Source: an uncultured Prevotellaceae bacterium (GTDB taxonomy: Bacteria > Bacteroidota > Bacteroidia > Bacteroidales > Muribaculaceae). Taken from it: a stretch of 64,000 bases of DNA. Positions 1-8,338 of the stretch are shown here, one piece after another. Each line of letters opens with the position of its first letter. Position 1 is the first letter of the stretch. The DNA lies in NCBI GenBank assembly GCA_900316835.1, contig ONEL01000012.1, positions 1 through 64,000 of the forward strand. Direction: 5' to 3'. The notes below the pieces were generated by a model. The model had not been told where the DNA came from and searched no databases. It saw nothing but the letters and a program-made list of their open reading frames with translations. Both the position numbers and the translations under genes were made by a program.

Positions 1-7
1 GGAGGCC

Positions 8-46
8 AAGAAAAAAACTTGATTTCGATACACCAAAATCAAGTTT
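8..46 (-). terminator. Probable Rho-independent terminator after the dockerin genes
   Basis: Two 11-base arms (AAACTTGATTT at 15-25 and AAATCAAGTTT at 36-46) are perfectly complementary around a 10-base loop. Read on the minus strand, the stem is followed by a run of seven T. It lies about 210 bases beyond the stop of the last minus-strand dockerin gene, so it probably ends that transcript. Confidence 0.55.
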
Positions 47-172
47 CTTCAAAAATATCAATAATTTTGACTAATTTCGCACTTGCTATTAGAATTCACA
101 TTTTATAAATAAAACTATCAATTAAGCAATATACACAATTAAACAAATGAGATTAAAAATACATATTGCCCA

Positions 173-254
173 AATTATGCATTGTGAATTATGCATTGTG
201 AATTATGCATTGTGAATTATGCATTGTGAATTATGCATTGTGAATTATGCATTT
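173..254. repeat. Tandem 14-bp repeat array, five full copies plus a partial one
   Basis: The unit AATTATGCATTGTG is repeated without change at 173-242 and ends in a partial unit AATTATGCATTT at 243-254. It abuts the stop codon of the minus-strand dockerin gene. A second, shorter array of the same unit abuts the stop of the paralogous gene at 1820, so the array was probably duplicated with the gene and then changed in copy number. Confidence 0.9.
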
Positions 255-255
255 A

Positions 256-1695
256 TCATAACCCCAAGATAATGTTGTAGACGGCGGTGACATCGCTACC
301 GGTGACCTCGCCATCGCCATTTTGGTCGCCGTTAAATATCTCGGTGTCCTGACCGAAGAGAATGTGGTTGTAGAGCGCGGTTACGTCGCTACCGGTAACC
401 TCACCGTCGCCATTCACGTCGCCGGGAACCGTTACCGGCCCACCAGGTTCCACACCCTTTCCTATCTTGTAGACGCCCATGCCATTGAAGGCCTTGAAGG
501 TGAGTAACGTCACTTCTTCGTTTCCATCTTCGTCAACACCTTTCTCCACTGCGATGCAATGAACCCGCAGTCCGCTATCGTTCACCTTGCCCAGGCTATC
601 GGCGGGTAATTGCCAGTACTTGGTCATTGTTTCGAGCATGTCGCCCTCGCCCAGTTCACACACATTGATTTGGCATCCATTTCCATCGCCATTCATGTCG
701 CTCCTGACATAGGCAAAGAAATGGCGTCCGTCGAGAGTAAACTCGTTCATGCCATTAGCTGTAAAACTTCTCTGCCTCAACTCAGTGGGAACATTCTCGA
801 AGCTGTCGATCACATCACCGTCGACTGAGTAGAGCACAGGGCCTTCGTCGGAGCCATCAATGTAGAAGTACTCACCGCTATAGCGTGTATTGTCATCCTC
901 GCCAAGCAACATTTTCACTACTGGCGCCATAGCAAAACCCACCCTGTTTTCGGGATAGAAATTGGTAAAATCCATGTACGGGTCTCCACTAAATCCACCT
1001 TCCCACGTGTCGATGTCCCCACCCTGGTCGTTATGCCAGCGATAAACCGTGGGCTTGCCGGGATTGTTACTATCGTGCCCTACAGCCATGATATTGCATT
1101 CAGCATTCTCAAGTGTAAGGTCTCCCACGAGGTCGAGATAGTCGGTTCGATGCATCACATCACCTTTTTCCATATTGGTTATCAGGGTCATCGCTCCACT
1201 CTCAACATCTACCATGTAAACAGGTATCATTGAGGCAGCCGCACTGGTCATGGGTGCCACCCAGATGTGTCCAAAATTGTCACAGCCGATGCTCGCATTA
1301 CCCAAGAACACCCCGTAGGGCTCGCCATTTAAGGTAAGATCCAGGTCTTTAGTTGGCATGCCCGTGAGAGCATCAAAGCAGTGTATCACTCCCTGCATGA
1401 TGGTGTCGTTGCGCCCGGTGCCTGGATTAGGGATTATCACTTGCTTCTCCTGGCTACGAGAAACATACACCACCCCACCAGTCATGGTGGCGGTTCGAGC
1501 ATTAGTGTGGCAAATGGGTAGCTCGGTGTAGGCATTCTTGGCATGAACACGGTCGAGCATCCACAAGTTCCTCACATTGATGCCATTGACTGGTTCATAA
1601 GATTGATTATCGGTCACAGCCATGCCACTAATGACTGTAATCACAGCAGTCAAGCTAAAAAGTAGAATTCTTTTCATTTTTATATTATTTTTCAT
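256..1695 (-). CDS. Secreted dockerin-tailed protein (copy 2 of a tandem pair)
   Basis: A 479-residue exported protein of unknown function. The N-terminus has a lysine-rich start and a hydrophobic stretch; the second Met (residue 7, MKRILLF) gives the more typical signal peptide. The central ~370 residues have propeller-like spacing of short aromatic/Gly motifs. The C-terminus carries two dockerin type I calcium loops (DVNGDGEVTGSD and DQNGDGEVTGSD) separated by a helix. Its neighbour at 1820-3241 is a full-length paralogue sharing blocks such as LNGEPYGVFLG and HNDQGGDIDTW and an almost identical dockerin tail. Both lie downstream of a SusC/SusD operon, which suggests a cell-surface or secreted role. 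In Bacteroidales such dockerins are not part of classical cellulosomes, and the partner here is unknown. The domain call is firm; the function is not known. Confidence 0.85.
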   Translation of the reverse strand: MKNNIKMKRILLFSLTAVITVISGMAVTDNQSYEPVNGINVRNLWMLDRVHAKNAYTELPICHTNARTATMTGGVVYVSRSQEKQVIIPNPGTGRNDTIMQGVIHCFDALTGMPTKDLDLTLNGEPYGVFLGNASIGCDNFGHIWVAPMTSAAASMIPVYMVDVESGAMTLITNMEKGDVMHRTDYLDLVGDLTLENAECNIMAVGHDSNNPGKPTVYRWHNDQGGDIDTWEGGFSGDPYMDFTNFYPENRVGFAMAPVVKMLLGEDDNTRYSGEYFYIDGSDEGPVLYSVDGDVIDSFENVPTELRQRSFTANGMNEFTLDGRHFFAYVRSDMNGDGNGCQINVCELGEGDMLETMTKYWQLPADSLGKVNDSGLRVHCIAVEKGVDEDGNEEVTLLTFKAFNGMGVYKIGKGVEPGGPVTVPGDVNGDGEVTGSDVTALYNHILFGQDTEIFNGDQNGDGEVTGSDVTAVYNIILGL

Positions 1696-1709
1696 GAGTA
1701 TGATTAATC

Positions 1710-1751
1710 AAGAAAGGGGGGACAACACCCTTGTGAGTGTCCTCCCCCCTT
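1710..1751 (-). terminator. Hairpin terminator between the dockerin paralogues
   Basis: GGGGGGACAACAC (1716-1728) can pair with GTGTCCTCCCCCC (1737-1749) with a small internal mismatch. Read on the minus strand, the stem is followed by TTTCTTG. It lies between the stop of the upstream paralogue and the start of the downstream one, so the two are probably at least partly separate transcripts. Confidence 0.5.
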
Positions 1752-1779
1752 CCACTAAATATCTTATTGATTCTTAAGA

Positions 1780-1819
1780 ATTATGCATTGTGAATTATGC
1801 ATTGTGAATTATGCATTTA
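1780..1819. repeat. Tandem 14-bp repeat array, two full copies plus a partial one
   Basis: Same AATTATGCATTGTG unit as at 173-254, again ending in AATTATGCATTT directly against the stop codon of a dockerin gene. Only the copy number differs between the two arrays. Confidence 0.9.
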
Positions 1820-3241
1820 TCATATCCCCAAGATAATGTTATAGACGGCGGTGACATCGCTACCGGTAACCTCGCCATCGCCATTTTGGTCGCCGTTAAA
1901 CACCTCGGTGTCCTGACCGAAGAGAATGTGGTTGTAGAGCGCGGTTACGTCACTACCGGTAACCTCGCCGTCGCCATTAACGTCGCCGGGAACCGTGGTT
2001 TGGATAGGATCGTCGGGGGTAACACCTTCGCCAATGAGGTATACGCCTATGCCGTTAAAGCACTTATAGTCAAGCAAGATAACAGCATCCTTGCCGCCCT
2101 CGGTAGTGTAATCGGCGGTAAGTGGATGAATACGCAAGCCAGAGTCACTGGTCTGTCCCATGCCGTCGGCTGGCAGAGTCCAGTAGCGTTGCATTCCGCT
2201 AAATGCCATGCCCTCGCCCAGTTCACACACATTGATTTGGCAAGAGTTTGGCGCGTCATATTGTCCAATGGGATAGGCGATAAAGTTGCGACCGGCAAGA
2301 GTAAACTCGGCAATACCATTACATCCCACCTTAGGCAAGAGCAGGCTGTCGGCATCCAGTTCTTCCTGTGAGAGACTGCCAAAGCCATCGATGATAGTGC
2401 CATCGTTGGCATAGAGCACCGGCACTGTTGTAAAGCCATCGATGTAGAAGCACTCTCCACTGTAGCGGCTCTCCTCATCTTCACTAAGCACGAAGCGAGA
2501 ACATGGTGCTAAGCCCCACTGGGTTTGTGTTTCGGGATAGAACTCGGTAAAATCCATGTAGGGGTCACCGCTGAAGAATCCATCCCACGTGTCGATGTCG
2601 CCACCCTGGTCGTTGTGCCATCCATAAACTGTAGGCACATTGGCACCAGGTGTCATGACATTACACTCAGCCTCTTCTAGAGTGATATCACCCACAAGGT
2701 CTACATAGTCGGTGCGTGCTATCACATCACCTTTATTTAGCGAGCCTCTCAGTGTGAGTTCACCAGTCTGGACATCGAGTTGATAAAGATTAATGCTGGC
2801 AGCTGATTCGCTGGTGTAAGGTGCAACCCACACGTGTCCGAAGTTGTCCTTCCCAATGGTATTAACGCCTAGAAACACACCATAAGGCTCACCGTTGAGA
2901 GTTACATCAAGTGGAGCCAGTTCTTCACCAGTCCACGCGTCGAATCGATAAATCACTGAAGCCATGATAGTATCGCCAGGCTGAGGAATAATCTGCTTAG
3001 CCTCGCTACGTGCCACATAAACGATGCCATCTTGCATCACAGCAGTGCGAGCCCTTTGATTACACCACTCTAGATTCCCTAATTCAAAGGTGCCATAGTG
3101 GAAACGGTCTTTGAGCCACAGACTACGAATGTTGATTCCATTTTTGCCCTCATAGCTATTGGGGTCACGTGTCAAGCCCGCTGCCATAAGGCTCGCGCCG
3201 GCTAGCATTGACATTAAAAATAGAAGTAAAAATTTTTTCAT
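1820..3241 (-). CDS. Secreted dockerin-tailed protein (copy 1 of a tandem pair)
   Basis: A 473-residue exported paralogue of the protein at 256-1695. The signal peptide (MKKFLLLFLMSMLAGASLMAA) is clear and supports this start. Shared landmarks with the paralogue are NGINIRSLWL near residue 35, LNGEPYGVFLG, NFGHVWVAP, HNDQGGDIDTW, SGDPYMDFT, CQINVCELGEG and a dockerin type I tail with two D-x-N-G-D-G calcium loops. The central region is not assigned to any family I recognise. It is separated from the PKD lipoprotein gene upstream by a hairpin at 3390-3434, so it may have its own promoter. Function unknown; surface or extracellular location is inferred from the signal peptide and dockerin. Confidence 0.85.
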   Translation of the reverse strand: MKKFLLLFLMSMLAGASLMAAGLTRDPNSYEGKNGINIRSLWLKDRFHYGTFELGNLEWCNQRARTAVMQDGIVYVARSEAKQIIPQPGDTIMASVIYRFDAWTGEELAPLDVTLNGEPYGVFLGVNTIGKDNFGHVWVAPYTSESAASINLYQLDVQTGELTLRGSLNKGDVIARTDYVDLVGDITLEEAECNVMTPGANVPTVYGWHNDQGGDIDTWDGFFSGDPYMDFTEFYPETQTQWGLAPCSRFVLSEDEESRYSGECFYIDGFTTVPVLYANDGTIIDGFGSLSQEELDADSLLLPKVGCNGIAEFTLAGRNFIAYPIGQYDAPNSCQINVCELGEGMAFSGMQRYWTLPADGMGQTSDSGLRIHPLTADYTTEGGKDAVILLDYKCFNGIGVYLIGEGVTPDDPIQTTVPGDVNGDGEVTGSDVTALYNHILFGQDTEVFNGDQNGDGEVTGSDVTAVYNIILGI

Positions 3242-3389
3242 GTTGATAAAAAGTTTTTTGTTATTAGTATTATTTTATGTATTGTTTTTCTTGCCACAAA
3301 GAAAACAAAAAGAAATTAAAACGCAAAATTTTCAAAGCATTTTTTATCTTTTAGCTCGCTAATGTTGCAATTCCTCACAAAATAAAGCT

Positions 3390-3434
3390 AATGGAGTGCG
3401 TTGTTCAAAACAAAACCACATTACGCACTCCATT
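3390..3434 (-). terminator. Hairpin terminator after the SusCD operon
   Basis: A perfect 12-bp stem (AATGGAGTGCGT at 3390-3401, ACGCACTCCATT at 3423-3434) lies 30 bases beyond the stop of the PKD lipoprotein gene on the minus strand. The T-rich stretch after it is interrupted (AGCTTTATTTTG), so termination may be partial. Confidence 0.5.
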
Positions 3435-3464
3435 TCTTTTGAGCTAACTGAGACTCAGGCGGGG

Positions 3465-5180
3465 TCAGAACAGTTGTGTCTCTCGAGGGTTGACGCACAG
3501 CCCCAAAATGCGCTCCTTGTTGCCATTGAAGTCCTCAACTTTCTTGGTCTCAGGATTGAAGTACTTTAAACCCGTGGTGTAAGTATTCTCAGTGCTTGCA
3601 GCACGGAAGCCGAAGTATACAAAGTGTGTGAGCGGGTCGATGGCAAACTGGGTGGTGTAAACACCCTCATCGGCAGTGGTGTTCTCGGGATTAGCCTCCA
3701 TAGCGATGAATGATGTGTAATTATCATAGCTGAGACCTTGTGTAGGCCCAGGCAACGGGTAGCAAGTGAAACCAGGTCCAGGGGTGCCACCCTTGCACAT
3801 CCACACGTAGAGGTTTCCTATCTCCTCGTCGATAGTGAAAGCTCGCGGCTGTGTGGCTTGCAACAAGATGGGGAAAGGAATGGGTCCCGTCTTGGTAGCC
3901 GAGGCCTCACCAATGTCGCTGGTGCGGAAGCGGTAGATGCCGTTACCTGAGTAGTTCTTACCCCACCAGAATGTGCCACTCTTGTCCTGCAAGAGCCCTG
4001 TGTGGATAGCACCGTAGGCAATGCCGTTACCATAGTAGTTGAGCATGTTATTGACGCAGAAGTAGCCTGCCGTGCTGTTGAAATTGGTGGTTTCCTGCTC
4101 GCCACGCGCGGTGAGTGGCAACCGGCGAATGCCAGTGTTGCGGTCGGTGTAGTAGAGATTGGTACCGTCACTAAATCCCTGGAAGGGGTCGTTGAAGGCT
4201 TGTCCACCCACGTTGGAAACCATAGTGCTCACGTCGGTACCGTCGGCAGTCATTACGCTAATCTTGCCATCGCCCAGCACGCTGTTCTCGTCGTTAACGT
4301 AATAGTACTGCTTACCACAGTCGAGGATGTAGACGTAGTCGCGGTCTTCAACGCTGGCAAAGACGAGATTAGTGGGCATATTACCCGAGCTCACGCCCAT
4401 GTCAAACGGCATGTTCTTGGTACCCTCGGGCAGCTGACTCATGTCCACAAGCTTATAGGCCTTGATGTTGCCACCGAAGACGGCATAGTAGAGCGTGGGA
4501 CAAGGAATCGACGAGCCCACCTGCACATTCACGTAGCTATCCTCGAGACGGCGGTTCTCACCGTTGATGTCAAACCACGTTTGCAACTCAATCTTTTGCG
4601 AGCCTATGTTCTTGAACTTGAGACGGCCAGGATTATCAACTGTGCCATCGCTGTGGCTATAGCCCGTGAACTCGGTGATAGGCGTGCCGTCCTCAAGAGC
4701 TGTTCCCTCGGGGAAACGCCACACGTACTTGCACTCCAGGTCCTCGGGGTTGGGCAACGAGATATCGAGCAGTACCGTGACATCGTTGATTACCACTGTC
4801 TCGGCACTTTGTTCAACCACACTCAGCACTGGAGCGATGTCGTAGATGAGCAACGGGTAGGTTCTCGACCCCGCTCCCGCAACGGTGAGCGTGACATTAT
4901 ACAGCCCTGCTTTGTCATACTTGTGAGTGGGGTTCTGGTCGCTCGAGGTGTTACCATCGCCAAAATCCCAAGTCACCGACCCGCTCTTTTCGCTGATATT
5001 GTTGAACTTGATTGTAGACACCACATAGAAATCTAACGTGTACTCGTCGCCATCGACATTGTAGGTAAAATCCACATCCTTGCCGCCGAAGTTGCCATAG
5101 GCAGGCTCCTTCTCCACGCACGAGCATAGCGTCAACACCAGCAATGTCATTAGTGCTATATTATTCTTAAAAATCTTCAT
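3465..5180 (-). CDS. PKD-domain surface lipoprotein of a SusCD locus
   Basis: A 571-residue lipoprotein: a hydrophobic N-terminus ends in LCSC with the lipid-bearing Cys at 21. A PKD domain follows at about residues 35-115, with the diagnostic WDFGDGNTS and a following GLYNVTLTV strand; a second Ig-like segment follows to about 225. The rest looks like a repeat-built propeller with GNLYVW-like and YFGF-like strands, but I cannot name its family. It starts 21 bases after the preceding lipoprotein gene and is the last gene of the SusC-SusD-lipoprotein-PKD operon. By analogy with other SusCD loci, lipoproteins at this place are usually surface-exposed ligand-binding proteins. That role is inferred; no catalytic motif is visible. 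Confidence 0.85.
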   Translation of the reverse strand: MKIFKNNIALMTLLVLTLCSCVEKEPAYGNFGGKDVDFTYNVDGDEYTLDFYVVSTIKFNNISEKSGSVTWDFGDGNTSSDQNPTHKYDKAGLYNVTLTVAGAGSRTYPLLIYDIAPVLSVVEQSAETVVINDVTVLLDISLPNPEDLECKYVWRFPEGTALEDGTPITEFTGYSHSDGTVDNPGRLKFKNIGSQKIELQTWFDINGENRRLEDSYVNVQVGSSIPCPTLYYAVFGGNIKAYKLVDMSQLPEGTKNMPFDMGVSSGNMPTNLVFASVEDRDYVYILDCGKQYYYVNDENSVLGDGKISVMTADGTDVSTMVSNVGGQAFNDPFQGFSDGTNLYYTDRNTGIRRLPLTARGEQETTNFNSTAGYFCVNNMLNYYGNGIAYGAIHTGLLQDKSGTFWWGKNYSGNGIYRFRTSDIGEASATKTGPIPFPILLQATQPRAFTIDEEIGNLYVWMCKGGTPGPGFTCYPLPGPTQGLSYDNYTSFIAMEANPENTTADEGVYTTQFAIDPLTHFVYFGFRAASTENTYTTGLKYFNPETKKVEDFNGNKERILGLCVNPRETQLF

Positions 5181-5201
5181 AACTTCAAAGTGTGTGTTTT
5201 T

Positions 5202-6248
5202 TTAGTTAAGAGAAATTTGCTTGGTCTCAGTATCTTTACCCATCTTGCCATTCTCGTCGAAGACACGGAAGGTGGGATACAGAATATAGTTGCGAGTGAA
5301 ATTAATCGAGTAGTTCTTATCGCCACTATTATAAATCCAGTCTTTGAAAGGAATAAGCTCTATGAGCGATTTCCAGAATGGCATGTACTGCGGGCGAATG
5401 GAGGTGATGCGGCCACCAGTGTCATCACTGTAGCGGCAATACACCCAGTCGCACGACTTGTAGACTTCATAGACGCTCACACCTGCAGGAGCCTGGTCGG
5501 GGGTCGCGATCTCATGCTCGGTTTTCACACCTGCCTCGTCAATAGTGATGTAGTAGTAGTGATCAACCTCTTCATCATCCACAAACCACAAGTCGCTCTT
5601 CTTGCCAGTCTCGGTCTCGGTGGGCATAGATAGCCCATACTGTGCGTTGAGTGCCTCGAATTGCTCGGCTGTGAAGTCGTAGTTGATATAGATGTTTCGC
5701 AAGTCGTTATAGTAAGTGCTATCTTTGGTTAAATAGTTCACCACATGAGCAGTGAATTCATCCTGGAATGTAGATGGATAGTACATGTTGAAGCGGTCCT
5801 CGTCAAACTCCTCGGGGTCTACCCAACTCACTGGCGCCAGCGTTGACGACACCTGGAAAGAGTCGACCAGCACATATTCATGACCGTCCCACTCGGCTTT
5901 GTCGTGCGAGAAAGTAGCGAGCTTGACATCGGTTCGCACGGTATCGGTAGAGTTCACGGTCTTAGTGTAAGAGAGCGCTCTTGTCAATCGGCAAGTAGCC
6001 GCAGCCGCTGTAGTGCGGGTTACTAGTCCCCACACCTCGCTGTGATCGATACTGTGCTCGCTGCTGGTGTAGTATTTAGCTCTAAAGTTGACAAAACCTC
6101 CAGCTTTAGCCACGTCACTGAGCTCCCACGACACAGTGGGTACCACCTGCCCAATGTCCATGTTGTCGGCAAAGGGGTCATGCACAGCACACGAGGTAGC
6201 TAATGCCGCCAGCAGTGAAATTGATCCTAATATATTGAAAATCTTCAT
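5202..6248 (-). CDS. Unrecognised surface lipoprotein in the SusCD operon
   Basis: A 348-residue protein beginning with a lipoprotein signal peptide (LATSC, Cys 20). The mature part is rich in aromatic and acidic residues, with YYYIT-type strands and a Trp/Tyr-rich C-terminal third. I do not recognise a domain. It lies 59 bases after susD and 21 bases before the PKD lipoprotein gene on the same strand, the position usually taken by SusE/F-like or other cargo-binding lipoproteins. A cargo-binding role is inferred from context only. Confidence 0.8.
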   Translation of the reverse strand: MKIFNILGSISLLAALATSCAVHDPFADNMDIGQVVPTVSWELSDVAKAGGFVNFRAKYYTSSEHSIDHSEVWGLVTRTTAAAATCRLTRALSYTKTVNSTDTVRTDVKLATFSHDKAEWDGHEYVLVDSFQVSSTLAPVSWVDPEEFDEDRFNMYYPSTFQDEFTAHVVNYLTKDSTYYNDLRNIYINYDFTAEQFEALNAQYGLSMPTETETGKKSDLWFVDDEEVDHYYYITIDEAGVKTEHEIATPDQAPAGVSVYEVYKSCDWVYCRYSDDTGGRITSIRPQYMPFWKSLIELIPFKDWIYNSGDKNYSINFTRNYILYPTFRVFDENGKMGKDTETKQISLN

Positions 6249-6307
6249 AGTTCTTGTATTTTTATATACTTTGTTTTCACCTATTTAATATAATCACACT
6301 GCTTGGC

Positions 6308-8230
6308 TTAATTACCGGTGAGCGAAGTCACCTCGCCATAGTTGTGTGCCCAAATCATGGGTTCCTGCAACCACTTGTAGTTCTTGTAGGCGCCCAGTCG
6401 CTGCAGCTCCGAGCGGTTGTATTTCTCCTCGGTTTCGGGGTCGTAGTTGAGACGCTGTATCCAGGTATTCTCCTTTTGAGCCTCGGTCAAGCCGTCGACC
6501 CAGTAAGGTGCATAGAGATTGTAGGGGCGTCGCAGATTGGGATAAACAATCTCATTAGCATCGCCAATACCATAGTTGTTACGCTTGTTGCTGTAGTGAT
6601 AGCGACGCATGTCGGTCCACATCTCGGGCTGATAAACCATGGCGACATACTTTTGAATCATCAAGTCACTGAGTGTATACTCAGAGGGATTAAAGAACCA
6701 ATGCTTATTACCTCGGTCGGTAACCTTGGGGACGCGTAGTGTTCCTTTACCCGAAGATGTATAAGTATAGTAGTCCTCGTTGTTGAGGAATGAGTTGAGC
6801 TGCCCTTCCCAGTATTGTGCCTGTGTGTACCCAGGAGTTCCACTCACTGTGCATTGACCAGGATACTTATTATCAGTGTTCTCGTTATAATTGGGATTAG
6901 GATACTTGTTGAGGAAGAACTCCAAATGCCGCTCAATGTTGTGCTCGGTAGCTTCTTTGGCGAGTGCGCAAGCTCCTGCCTTATCGCCCATCCAGTATAG
7001 AGCTTCGGCCTTGATGAAGTAGAGCTCCTCCATAGTAAAGATGGGGTTATAGCCCGTGGGATCACCACAGTAGGCGCCCATGTAAAGATTGGGATAATTA
7101 GCAATCTTGTAGCTGGTACTCATGCCAATATTGTTCTCCAGGTATCGCATCTTGATAACACTTGCAGTGGTATTGCTTGGGGACTGTGGCCCTGTGCGAG
7201 GAATCATGAGCAACACGCATCGTGGGTCGTTAGCATAGCCCTGGAAACTTGATGCTGTACCACCATTGTAGGTGCCGCAGAAACGCTCATTGTCGGGCGC
7301 ACTAATTCCCAGCACATCTACCATGAAATACTTGCTGGGGATAGCGTTATCAAGCAAATTAGAGCGCGACTCCCAGCTGTTAATCACCGGTTTCGAGAGG
7401 CTCCACACACAGTTTTGCGTGCCTGTGCCACCATCAAAATTGTAGCGTGGTTCGTTGCCAAACCAGTTGCCGTAGAGCAAGTCGCCCTTGCGCCACTGGT
7501 TGATGGCAGCATTGGCGGCGTCGATAATCTTCTGGCACATAGCTGTGCTGCGGTCCACATTGGGAATGTTGCGCAGTAACAGTCGCGCCTTGATGGCATA
7601 TACCAGTCCTTTCCATTTCTCCAGGTCGCCCGCGTAGACACGGTCTTGAGTCGCATCAATCACCAGATTGTTCTCATTCTGAGTGTAGGCAGGGTCCTCA
7701 TAGAGTCTAATCAGCTCGTCGGCTTCCTCAAACATCCACTTGTAGATGCTCGCCTGTGTGTCGTAGGTTGGAGCGTTGGTCAAGTAGGCTTGTGAACGCG
7801 GCATGTCGCCAAAGGCGTCGGTTGTAAGCTGAGTAGACATCAACTTGATGGTACGGGCTATTAGCTCATAGTTTGGTGAACCAATGTCTTGTGAGAATTC
7901 TATCAGGTTCATGGCATTCACGCCAATGTCGTAGAAGTGGCGTCGCCACTGAGGATGGCGGTTCATGGTGAGCATCTCCCATTCGCACTTGTAGGAATAG
8001 GCACCCACCGAGCTCTTTCCTCCAGTGGTGAGGAACTGCGAGAAGTAGTTGTAATACTCGGCATGGTCATAATTGATTTGCTGAGCATAGAACACTACCA
8101 CTGGCAACGCCTCGGTGACACTGATAGAGTGTGGCTTGTCGGGGTTGACATTGTCATCAAGAATATCTTCACAGCTCACACCCACCAGGCATGTAAGAAC
8201 TAATAATGCTGTTATTTTAAGTTTATTCAT
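6308..8230 (-). CDS. SusD/RagB-family outer-membrane nutrient-binding lipoprotein
   Basis: A 640-residue SusD-like protein. The lipoprotein signal ends at VGVSC (Cys 20). The N-terminal part shows the helix-rich pattern of the family (YNYFSQFL, WRRHFYDIGVNAMNLIEF, LMSTQLTTDAFGDMPRSQAY), and the C-terminal half has FTMEELYFIKAEALYWMGDKAGA, the TPR-like helix that SusD proteins use against SusC. It follows the SusC gene by 108 bases. Family knowledge: SusD acts as the lid over a SusC channel and binds the cargo. No glycan-degrading enzyme is encoded nearby, so the cargo cannot be guessed; the sequence looks like the SusD-like_2 branch. Confidence 0.95.
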   Translation of the reverse strand: MNKLKITALLVLTCLVGVSCEDILDDNVNPDKPHSISVTEALPVVVFYAQQINYDHAEYYNYFSQFLTTGGKSSVGAYSYKCEWEMLTMNRHPQWRRHFYDIGVNAMNLIEFSQDIGSPNYELIARTIKLMSTQLTTDAFGDMPRSQAYLTNAPTYDTQASIYKWMFEEADELIRLYEDPAYTQNENNLVIDATQDRVYAGDLEKWKGLVYAIKARLLLRNIPNVDRSTAMCQKIIDAANAAINQWRKGDLLYGNWFGNEPRYNFDGGTGTQNCVWSLSKPVINSWESRSNLLDNAIPSKYFMVDVLGISAPDNERFCGTYNGGTASSFQGYANDPRCVLLMIPRTGPQSPSNTTASVIKMRYLENNIGMSTSYKIANYPNLYMGAYCGDPTGYNPIFTMEELYFIKAEALYWMGDKAGACALAKEATEHNIERHLEFFLNKYPNPNYNENTDNKYPGQCTVSGTPGYTQAQYWEGQLNSFLNNEDYYTYTSSGKGTLRVPKVTDRGNKHWFFNPSEYTLSDLMIQKYVAMVYQPEMWTDMRRYHYSNKRNNYGIGDANEIVYPNLRRPYNLYAPYWVDGLTEAQKENTWIQRLNYDPETEEKYNRSELQRLGAYKNYKWLQEPMIWAHNYGEVTSLTGN

Positions 8231-8282
8231 GATTTCTATTTATTTTATGCGCTTCGCGCTGTTTAGTTTTTAGAGTTTAGTT

Positions 8283-8321
8283 GTTTAGAGGTTTCTAAAC
8301 TTTACTCTCCAACCTCTAAAC
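8283..8321 (-). other. Intergenic hairpin between susC and susD
   Basis: Arms GTTTAGAGGTT (8283-8293) and AACCTCTAAAC (8311-8321) form a perfect 11-bp stem in the 108-base gap between the SusC and SusD genes. It lacks a long T-run, so it is more likely an mRNA-stabilising or partial attenuation structure than a full terminator. Confidence 0.45.
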
Positions 8322-8338
8322 TTCGGCGAAGCCGATGA

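Noticed and set aside
173..254. Possible CRISPR array
   Set aside because: The 14-base units are strictly tandem with no spacers, and no cas genes are near.
4002..5036. A 344-codon plus-strand frame
   Set aside because: It is antisense to the PKD lipoprotein gene, which has a signal peptide and a clear domain; the antisense product has neither.
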